DNA of 6,140 nucleotides from an uncultured Bryobacterales bacterium. Lineage in GTDB: Bacteria; Acidobacteriota; Terriglobia; Bryobacterales; UBA6623. The notes under the pieces are model-generated. The model saw nothing but the letters and a program-made list of their open reading frames with translations, was not told where the DNA came from and ran no database searches. Positions 1-5,490 of the stretch are shown here, piece after piece (positions within the stretch are counted from its first letter, which is position 1; each line of letters opens with the position of its first letter). Location of the stretch: the NCBI GenBank assembly GCA_946887065.1, contig CAMPKL010000248.1:1-6140 (forward strand), written 5' to 3'. The translations under genes and the position numbers were made by a program.

Positions 1-498
1 GCCCTGGAAGACGCCAGGACCGCCGACGGCAAGGCCGTAGCGGCCCAAAGCACTGCAGACCGAGCTGTCGCCCGAGCCGGGGAAGTTGAGACGGCGGCGA
101 ATGCCGGCTTCACCCGAGTCGATAAGACGCTCGCCGACATGTCGACTTATCGCGAGGCGGCGAAGGAATCGGTGGCGTTCGGCTTCGACTCCGCCACGTT
201 GACGGATGACGCGAAGGCTCAGCTTGAAAACATCGCCGGCGCGACGTCGGGCAAGAAGGTCTTCGTGGTCGAAGTGCGGGGATTCACCGACAGCACCGGT
301 GACCCGGACTACAACGTGCGGCTGAGTGAACGCCGCGCCGAAATGGTGGTTCGCACGCTGGCTGCTGAACACGGCATCCCGCTGCGAGCGATTCACCGCG
401 TTGGTTTGGGTGAGATCGAGGGCGAGAGCACCCGCGAGGCGCGTCAGCAGAATCGGCGCGTCGACGTGACGGTTTTTGTTCCTCTGACTGAGAAGTAA
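1..498 (+). CDS. OmpA/Pal-family peptidoglycan-binding protein, C-terminal part (5' end outside window)
   Basis: The reading frame is open from the first base, so the gene starts upstream; 165 residues are visible and end at a TAA stop. Residues about 1-45 are very rich in Ala, Asp, Glu, Arg and Lys with regularly spaced alanines, which looks like a long helix or coiled coil of the kind that spans the periplasm in Lpp- and OmpA-like proteins. Residues about 55-162 form an OmpA-like domain. The key signature is GFTDSTG (94-100) followed by YNVRLSERRA (104-113), then VGLGE (134-138) and NRRVDVTV near the end. In this family the Asp of the FTD motif (D97) and the Arg of the LSxRRA motif (R112) bind the diaminopimelate of peptidoglycan. 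The likely role is anchoring the outer membrane or an envelope complex to the cell wall. The N-terminus (signal peptide, lipobox or barrel) is not visible, so Pal, OmpA and other subtypes cannot be told apart. An internal ATG at 139 is not the start, because the frame continues upstream and the helix precedes it. Confidence 0.9.
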   Translation, partial: ALEDARTADGKAVAAQSTADRAVARAGEVETAANAGFTRVDKTLADMSTYREAAKESVAFGFDSATLTDDAKAQLENIAGATSGKKVFVVEVRGFTDSTGDPDYNVRLSERRAEMVVRTLAAEHGIPLRAIHRVGLGEIEGESTREARQQNRRVDVTVFVPLTEK

Positions 499-514
499 GC
501 AAGCAGAAAAGCAG

Positions 515-543
515 TTGGCACAACGCGGAGCGGCGTCGAGAAT
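515..543 (+). promoter_or_regulatory. Candidate sigma70-type promoter for the HAD-purU operon, overlapping the terminator
   Basis: TTGGCA (515-520, five of six matches to the -35 consensus) is followed after exactly 17 bp by GAGAAT (538-543, four of six matches to the -10 consensus). Transcription would then begin around position 550, inside the right arm of the terminator hairpin. The new RNA would lack the left arm and escape termination. Some promoter is expected here, because only 17 bp separate the terminator from the TTG start at 579. The match is by eye only; chance occurrence cannot be excluded. Confidence 0.4.
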
Positions 544-561
544 ATCGGCGCCGCTTTTTTT
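529..561 (+). terminator. Rho-independent terminator after the OmpA-family gene
   Basis: The left arm AGCGGCG (529-535) pairs perfectly with CGCCGCT (549-555). The stem continues inward through a U-G wobble (536/548) and CGA/TCG (537-539/545-547) to a GAATA loop, giving about 11 paired positions. A run of seven T (555-561) follows directly. It lies 30 bp after the stop codon of the OmpA-family gene and is a textbook intrinsic terminator. It separates that gene from the HAD-purU pair. Confidence 0.88.
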
Positions 562-578
562 GGCATGATGGGAATAGC

Positions 579-1241
579 TTGCCGTTCCGCGCGAAAGCAG
601 TCTTGTTCGACTTTGACTACACCCTCGCCGACTCGTCGTCGGCTGTGGTCGACTGTTGCAATGGAGCCCTGGCGAGCATGGGTTTGGAGCAAGCGGCGGC
701 CGCCGATATTCGGCGAACAATCGGATTGTCGATACCCGATACTCTGGCGCGGCTCGCAGGCGATGAGCATCGGCATCGGGAACAGGAGTTCCGCGCGCAC
801 TGGAGAAAGCGGTCCGATGTGATCATGGTCGAGCAGACCTACCTCTACGACGAGGCTCATGCGGCAGTACAGGCATTGCGGGAAGCGGGCGTGGCGGCTG
901 GCATCGTGTCGACGAAGTGGCGCCAGAGGATCGTCGACGTCCTAGAAAGAGAGTCGTTGATCGACGGTTTTTCGGTGATTGTAGGCGGAGATAACGTCGC
1001 TGAACACAAACCGGACCCGGAGGGGCTGCTGACCGCCGCGAAGAACCTGGGGGCGCAGCCTGCCGAGGTGATTTATGTGGGAGACAGCACGACGGACGCC
1101 AAGGCCGCCGCGCGAGCGGGAATGCAATTCGTCGCCGTCTTGTCAGGCGTCACCGAAGCGCACGAGTTCGAGGAGTTCGAGCCCCTGAAAATACTGCCGC
1201 ATGTCGGCGAGATCGGGACCTGCCTGTTTGCAGCACGTTGA
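579..1241 (+). CDS. HAD-superfamily phosphatase (phosphoglycolate phosphatase/PpaX-like)
   Basis: This 220-residue protein is a haloacid dehalogenase-type hydrolase with all four motifs. Motif I is DFDYT (D11 nucleophile, D13 acid/base), motif II is the Ser/Thr of VST (111-112), motif III is K144 in EHKPDP, and motif IV is GDSTTD (169-173), which binds Mg. Residues about 16-85 form the alpha-helical cap expected for subfamily I. The length is typical of Gph, PpaX and beta-phosphoglucomutase-like enzymes. The substrate is a small cytosolic phosphomonoester that I cannot identify; phosphoglycolate or pyrophosphate are the usual candidates. The start is TTG at 579: no other start codon in this frame precedes motif I, since upstream codons run through the terminator without one. 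The ribosome-binding site is weak (GGGA, 570-573). It sits 12 bp upstream of purU on the same strand and is probably co-transcribed with it. Confidence 0.88.
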   Translation: MPFRAKAVLFDFDYTLADSSSAVVDCCNGALASMGLEQAAAADIRRTIGLSIPDTLARLAGDEHRHREQEFRAHWRKRSDVIMVEQTYLYDEAHAAVQALREAGVAAGIVSTKWRQRIVDVLERESLIDGFSVIVGGDNVAEHKPDPEGLLTAAKNLGAQPAEVIYVGDSTTDAKAAARAGMQFVAVLSGVTEAHEFEEFEPLKILPHVGEIGTCLFAAR

Positions 1242-1253
1242 TACAATCCGGGA

Positions 1254-2120
1254 TTGAGTAAACCTCCTCAGAGAGTCGCAACCTTATTGGTCTCCTGCGC
1301 GGACCAGCGGGGCATTGTTGCGGCGATCGCCGCGGCCATCGCCGGCGCGGGCTGCAATATTCTCGACGCCGATCAACACACGGACCCGGAAGCTGATATG
1401 TTTTTTCAGCGCATACGGTTCGATGTTTCGCACTTGAGGGCCGACGGGGCGCAAGTCGAGCGAGCGATCGACGAGGTGAGCAAGCGATTCGGGATGCAGA
1501 CCAGTCTGCGCTACTCGGATCGCCCCAAGAGAGTCGCGCTGTTCGTCTCGAAGTATGATCACTGCTTGGTCGATTTGCTGTGGAGAAGCCGCGCCGGCGA
1601 GTTCCACGCGGAGATTCCGCTGGTGATCTCGAACCACACGGATTTGGCGGAGACGGTGCGCGGGTTCGGCTCGCGGTTCGAGTATGTGCCGGTTGACTCC
1701 GCCAATAAGGCCGCGCAGGAACAGAAGGAATTAGCGCTGCTGCGCGAGAGCGAGGTTGATCTAGTAGTCCTGGCCCGGTACATGCAAGTCCTGAGCGCTG
1801 ATTTTATCGATCACGCCGGCGTGCCGGTCATCAACATTCATCATTCGTTCTTGCCTGCGTTTATTGGCGGCAAACCTTATCATCAGGCTTACCAACGCGG
1901 CGTGAAGTTGATTGGGGCCACGGCGCATTTTGTGACTTCGCAGTTGGACGAAGGACCGATTATCGAGCAGGACGTGGTGCGTTGTTCACACCGCGATTTA
2001 GTAAGTGATCTTGTGAGGAAAGGCCGAGACCTGGAGAAGATGGTACTGGCTCGGGCGGTACGGCATCACCTCGAAGATAGAGTGTTGAAGTACGGCAACA
2101 AGACAGTCGTCTTCGATTAG
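1254..2120 (+). CDS. purU: Formyltetrahydrofolate deformylase PurU
   Basis: This cytosolic enzyme hydrolyses 10-formyl-tetrahydrofolate to tetrahydrofolate and formate, balancing the one-carbon pool and supplying formate for formate-dependent purine synthesis where PurT is present. The 288-residue length matches the family. Residues about 7-85 form an ACT domain (LLVSCADQRGIVAAI), which in PurU senses small ligands such as methionine or glycine. Residues about 92-285 form the formyl-transferase fold shared with GART. The catalytic triad is visible: N194 and H196 in VINIHHSFLP, and D232 in LDEGPIIEQD. The sequence IGGKPYHQAYQRGVKLIGAT (204-223) is nearly diagnostic of PurU against PurN. The start is a TTG, chosen because the ACT domain begins a few residues later; no good Shine-Dalgarno is seen, so the upstream HAD gene may help translation. 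The stop codon overlaps that of the convergent egtD by 4 nt. Confidence 0.95.
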   Translation: MSKPPQRVATLLVSCADQRGIVAAIAAAIAGAGCNILDADQHTDPEADMFFQRIRFDVSHLRADGAQVERAIDEVSKRFGMQTSLRYSDRPKRVALFVSKYDHCLVDLLWRSRAGEFHAEIPLVISNHTDLAETVRGFGSRFEYVPVDSANKAAQEQKELALLRESEVDLVVLARYMQVLSADFIDHAGVPVINIHHSFLPAFIGGKPYHQAYQRGVKLIGATAHFVTSQLDEGPIIEQDVVRCSHRDLVSDLVRKGRDLEKMVLARAVRHHLEDRVLKYGNKTVVFD

Positions 2121-3109
2121 GCGGGCAGCGAATCAGCCACGGTCATGTAGTGAACGCTGAATAGGTTGCCGGCGTCCGTCCACGCCCTTTCGGGACGAAA
2201 GCCGCTGTCGCGGCCTAGTTGCTGGAACTCTTCGATGGAAAACTTGTAGGAGTTCTCGGTGTGGATGGATTCCGCCTGGCGGAACGGAATCCGCTCGCCG
2301 GCGACGGTGACGAGTTGGTCGCGAAGACTGACCAGGTGCATTTCGATGCGACCGGCGGATTCGTTGTAGAAGGCGCAATGCCGAAATGACGCCGGTTCGA
2401 AATCGGCCCCTACAATGCGATTTATGTGCGCCAAAAGGTTGCGATTGAATTGCGCGGTGACGCCTTGCGAGTCGTTGTAGGCGGCTTCGAGCGTGGCGGG
2501 GTCCTTTTTTAGATCGACGCCGATGAGCAGCCCGCCGTTAGGGCCGATTTGACCAGCGGTGTTGGTCAGGAATTCCTTGGCCTCGGTGGGAGTGAAGTTG
2601 CCGATGGTCGAACCGGGAAAGAAGACGATGCGGCGGCCCGCGGCGGGCCGCGTCTCGGCGGGCAGTTCGAAAGGTCGCGTGTAGTCGGCGCAGACGGCAA
2701 TGGCATCGATGGCGGGGTATTCGGCGGCTAATCGGGCGGTCGATTCAATGAGTTGCTGCCTTGAGATGTCGATGGCGACGTATTGGCAGCGGCCGTTGAG
2801 AGCGTCGAGGAGAATGCGTATCTTGCGGCTGGAACCGCTGCCGTATTCAATGAGGACGCAACCGTCGCCGGCGAGACGGGCGATTTCCGGTGCGCAAGCT
2901 TCGAGCGTGGCGATCTCCGCGCGAGTGGGGTAGTACTCGGGCAGGGCGGTGATTTTCTCGAACAGCTTGGAGCCGGTTTGATCGTAGAAGAGCTTCGGCG
3001 GAAGAGACTTTGGCATTCGGCGCAGACCGGCTAAGACCTCGGCGCGGAGGTCGCCCGGTTCGGGGTGCAGGTCGAAAAAGTCGACGGATCGTAAGAGGGT
3101 GCTGCTCAT
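2117..3109 (-). CDS. egtD: L-histidine N(alpha)-methyltransferase EgtD (ergothioneine biosynthesis)
   Basis: EgtD uses three S-adenosylmethionine molecules to trimethylate the alpha-amino group of histidine, giving hercynine, the first step of ergothioneine synthesis in the cytosol. The 330-residue protein is close to the mycobacterial enzyme (about 320). The N-terminal signature FYDQTGSKLF (41-50) and LPEYYPTR (56-63) carries the tyrosines that line the histidine site. The SAM-binding segment is EYGSGSSRK (88-96), with AIDIS (112-116) as the acidic second motif. STIGN (167-171) holds the Asn expected to contact the substrate amino group, and HTENSYKF (283-290) supplies the Glu/Ser that bind the imidazole. 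The ATG at 3109 is chosen because it forms an ATGA overlap with the egtB stop and begins the recognisable domain; the frame stays open further upstream, but only through egtB's coding sequence. It is second in an egtB-egtD operon and ends convergently against purU. Confidence 0.95.
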   Translation of the reverse strand: MSSTLLRSVDFFDLHPEPGDLRAEVLAGLRRMPKSLPPKLFYDQTGSKLFEKITALPEYYPTRAEIATLEACAPEIARLAGDGCVLIEYGSGSSRKIRILLDALNGRCQYVAIDISRQQLIESTARLAAEYPAIDAIAVCADYTRPFELPAETRPAAGRRIVFFPGSTIGNFTPTEAKEFLTNTAGQIGPNGGLLIGVDLKKDPATLEAAYNDSQGVTAQFNRNLLAHINRIVGADFEPASFRHCAFYNESAGRIEMHLVSLRDQLVTVAGERIPFRQAESIHTENSYKFSIEEFQQLGRDSGFRPERAWTDAGNLFSVHYMTVADSLPA

Positions 3110-4395
3110 ACGTCCTCGGCGAGCCGTATGCCGCTGAACTGCCATCTGGCGGACGGCGGAAAGAAATTCCGGTAAGTTGGGCGAATGTGACCGGCCGGCG
3201 TGGCGCAAGAGCCGCCGCGCAGCACGAACTGGTTGCACATGAATTTGCCGTTGTACTCGCCGACGGCGCCTTCGGCGGGACGGTAGCCGGGGTAAGGACG
3301 GTAGGGGCTGGCGGTCCACTCCCAAACATCGCCGAACAGCTGCAACAGGCCAGGCTGGTTGGGCGCGGCCTGCGGATGGCAGGGGGCGCCGGGGTCGAGA
3401 AAGCGGCCTTCGACAGGGACGCCGACTGCGGCCTGTTCCCACTCAAATTCAGTGGCCAAGCGCTTGCCGGACCAACTGGCGAAAGCGTCGGCTTCGAAAA
3501 AGCTGACGTGACAGACGGGCTCGTGGGCAGCGATCGGTTGGACGCCCGACAGGGTAAAGGTACGGCATTCCCCATCGCGTTCTTCCCAATAAAGGGGCAT
3601 GCGCCAGCCTTCCGCCTGGACGGCCGCCCAGCCCTCGGACAGCCAGAAACGCGGCTCGCTGTAACCACCGTCAGCGATGAACTCAAGAAACTCGGCGTTC
3701 GTCGTTAGGCGGGAGGCAATGCGGAAGGGCTGCTGATAGTTCTTATGCCGCGGACCTTCGTTATCGAAGGCGAAGCCGGCGCCGTCCCAGCCGGTCTCTA
3801 TGAGCCCGCCGGAAAATTCTTGCCACGTGAGGTTTGCGGGTGCGGATTGAGTAGCCGGGCGGGCGGAGGCGTAGGCAGGCTGGAGAGGATTTGCGGCAAG
3901 GATGTGCTTGACGTCGGTGAGCATCAATTCCTGATGTTGCTGCTCGTGATTGAGACCCAATTCCAGCAGAGGCAGAATCTCGCGCCATTGCGGCTCCTCC
4001 GCGGAATCGATCAGTTCGCTCATCGCCTGGTCGATGTGTCGGCGATATTCATAGACTTCGGCGACCGTCGGGCGGGAAAGCATTCCGCGGCGATGCCTAG
4101 GCTGTCTTTCGCCCACGGCTTCATAGTAAGAATTGAACAAGAAGCCGAACTGCGGATGGGCTTCGTGGTAAGCGGATGCGAAGGGCCGTAACAGAAACGT
4201 CTCAAAAAACCAGGAAGTGTGCGCCAAATTCCATTTAGGAGGGCTGACGTCGGGCATGGTCTGCACGACGTAGTCTTCGATGGCGAGCGGCAAACAGATC
4301 CGCGCGGAAGCGTGGCGGACGTCGCGGAATCTTTGCAGGGCTGCAGCTCGCTCAAAGGCCGGCAAGATGGGCGTTGGAGGAGAAGATACCGACAT
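3106..4395 (-). CDS. egtB: Ergothioneine biosynthesis sulfoxide synthase EgtB
   Basis: EgtB is a non-haem iron enzyme that uses O2 to join a thiol (gamma-glutamylcysteine or cysteine) to C2 of the hercynine imidazole, making a sulfoxide. The predicted protein is 429 residues. The N-terminal DinB-like domain (about 15-170) carries the iron ligands: H59 in NLAHTSWFFE and H150/H154 in NHEQQHQEL, the HX3HXE motif. The C-terminal FGE-sulfatase (formylglycine-generating enzyme-like) domain (about 190-427) shows GDVWEWTASPY (355-365), LRGGSC (392-397) and WQFSGIRLA at the end. At the position where mycobacterial EgtB has RNWDYP, this protein has RNFFPP (409-414), lacking the Asp that recognises gamma-glutamylcysteine; this suggests the cysteine-using type II (inference). 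The start is uncertain: ATG at 4395 is used, but ATG at 4419 and TTG at 4446 are in frame and none has a clear ribosome-binding site. It overlaps egtD by 4 nt (ATGA) and diverges from hemB. Confidence 0.94.
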   Translation of the reverse strand: MSVSSPPTPILPAFERAAALQRFRDVRHASARICLPLAIEDYVVQTMPDVSPPKWNLAHTSWFFETFLLRPFASAYHEAHPQFGFLFNSYYEAVGERQPRHRRGMLSRPTVAEVYEYRRHIDQAMSELIDSAEEPQWREILPLLELGLNHEQQHQELMLTDVKHILAANPLQPAYASARPATQSAPANLTWQEFSGGLIETGWDGAGFAFDNEGPRHKNYQQPFRIASRLTTNAEFLEFIADGGYSEPRFWLSEGWAAVQAEGWRMPLYWEERDGECRTFTLSGVQPIAAHEPVCHVSFFEADAFASWSGKRLATEFEWEQAAVGVPVEGRFLDPGAPCHPQAAPNQPGLLQLFGDVWEWTASPYRPYPGYRPAEGAVGEYNGKFMCNQFVLRGGSCATPAGHIRPTYRNFFPPSARWQFSGIRLAEDV

Positions 4396-4419
4396 CGTGG
4401 CCGCCAAGGAAGTCCCCAT

Positions 4420-4500
4420 GTTAGAGAGCGGCCGACCGCCGGTCAAACCTTGTTTTGCCGCCTATCACGGCATCTTGAGTTTCACTTACCATTGTTGAAG
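4420..4500. promoter_or_regulatory. Divergent egtB/hemB intergenic region with two short inverted repeats
   Basis: This is the only space from which both the egtBD operon (minus) and hemB (plus) can be started. It holds GACCG-C-CGGTC (4434-4444) and TGCCG-7-CGGCA (4456-4472), either of which could be a regulator site or a weak hairpin. On the minus strand TTGACC is followed 15 bp later by TCTAAC just before the ATG at 4419, a poor promoter candidate with short spacing that would favour the ATG at 4395. I see no convincing hemB promoter and no riboswitch. Confidence 0.3.
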
Positions 4501-5481
4501 ATGATTGAGCGACCTCGCAGAAACCGCTCCAGTCGAGCTATTCGGGCGCTTGCGCAGGAAGCGACGCTGCGTCCGGCGAACCTTGTATTACCTGTATTCG
4601 TCGAAGAAGGCGAACAAATCAGACGGCCAATTCCGTCCATGCCGGGCGTTGTACGGTACAGCATCGACGAATTGGTCAAAGATGCCGACATTGCCGCGGA
4701 ACTCGGAATTGCGGGTTTTGCCGTCTTCCCTGCCCTGGCGGATGAACTGAAGAACCCCACCGGTACGGAGAGTTTAAATCCGAACGGACTGTTACAACGC
4801 ACCGTCCGCGCGCTTAAGCGAAGCGCCCCCAATTTGCTTGTAATTACCGATGTGGCGCTAGACCCTTATTCCTCCGACGGCCACGATGGCGTAGTCCGCG
4901 ACGGGGAGATCGTCAACGACGAGACCTTACCCTTGCTGGCGAAGATGGCGGTCTCACAGGCCGAAGCGGGCGCCGATGTGGTGGCGCCCTCGGACATGAT
5001 GGATGGGCGGGTCGAGGCGATTCGCACGGCTCTCGATGAGGCGGGTTTCACGAAGACTTGCATTTGCAGCTATTGCGTGAAGTACGCCTCGGGGTTTTAC
5101 GGGCCGTTCCGGGACGCGCTGGATTCGGCCCCAAAGAGCGGGGACAAGAAGACCTATCAGATGGATCCGCACAACTCGCGCGAGGCTCTGCGAGAGATTG
5201 CGCTGGATGAGGCGGAAGGCGCGGACTGGATCATGGTCAAGCCGGGATTGCCCTACTTAGACGTGGTGCGTCTGGCGCGTGAGGCGACGGCTCTGCCGAT
5301 TGCGTCGTACCACGTGTCCGGCGAGTTCGCGATGCTGAAGGCGGCGGCTCAGAACGGCTGGCTGGACTACGACAAGTGCCTGCTTGAGTCGCTGGTCTGT
5401 CTGAGGCGAGCGGGCGCCGATGTCATCTTCACTTATGGCGCTCTGGACGCCGCACGCTTGTTGCGCGAGACGGCGGACTAG
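4501..5481 (+). CDS. hemB: Porphobilinogen synthase (delta-aminolevulinic acid dehydratase) HemB
   Basis: HemB condenses two 5-aminolevulinate molecules to porphobilinogen, the second committed step of haem, sirohaem and cobalamin synthesis, in the cytosol as a homo-octamer. The 326-residue protein is full length for the family. The N-terminus (IERPRRNRSS) is the usual arm. The two Schiff-base lysines are K194 in SYCVKYAS and K247 in WIMVKPG. The metal segment at 117-130 reads DVALDPYSSDGHDG, with Ala/Asp/Asp where zinc enzymes have three cysteines, so this is the aspartate-rich, Mg- or K-dependent type seen in plants and Pseudomonas. YGPFRDA (200-206) and YQMDPHN (219-225) are further signatures. 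ATG at 4501 is chosen because homology starts there; the frame is open upstream into the region antisense to egtB but with no homology. An unusual cysteine cluster (C187, C189, C192) sits next to K194. The YggS-family gene follows 9 bp later. Confidence 0.96.
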   Translation: MIERPRRNRSSRAIRALAQEATLRPANLVLPVFVEEGEQIRRPIPSMPGVVRYSIDELVKDADIAAELGIAGFAVFPALADELKNPTGTESLNPNGLLQRTVRALKRSAPNLLVITDVALDPYSSDGHDGVVRDGEIVNDETLPLLAKMAVSQAEAGADVVAPSDMMDGRVEAIRTALDEAGFTKTCICSYCVKYASGFYGPFRDALDSAPKSGDKKTYQMDPHNSREALREIALDEAEGADWIMVKPGLPYLDVVRLAREATALPIASYHVSGEFAMLKAAAQNGWLDYDKCLLESLVCLRRAGADVIFTYGALDAARLLRETAD

Positions 5482-5490
5482 ACTACAGCG

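Noticed and set aside
444..860. Minus-strand open frame of 138 codons between the OmpA-family gene and the HAD gene
   Set aside because: It runs through the terminator and is antisense to HAD motif I; no motif or ribosome-binding site is seen.
3110..3442. N-terminal extension of egtD by 111 codons
   Set aside because: The extra stretch is Arg/Pro-rich and lies wholly within egtB coding sequence; the ATGA overlap start gives the normal family length.
2847..3686. Open frame of 279 codons on the minus strand in another frame of egtB/egtD
   Set aside because: It overlaps both genes in the same direction out of frame; its composition (Ser/Pro/Arg-rich) is that of a frame shadow.
3010..3708. Open frame of 232 codons on the plus strand across the egtB/egtD junction
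   Set aside because: It is antisense to two well-supported genes, has low-complexity Gly/Arg/Ala composition typical of GC-rich shadow frames, and shows no family motif.
4219..4500. N-terminal extension of hemB by 94 codons
   Set aside because: It is mostly antisense to egtB, has no HemB homology, and the 4501 ATG gives the usual 326-residue protein.
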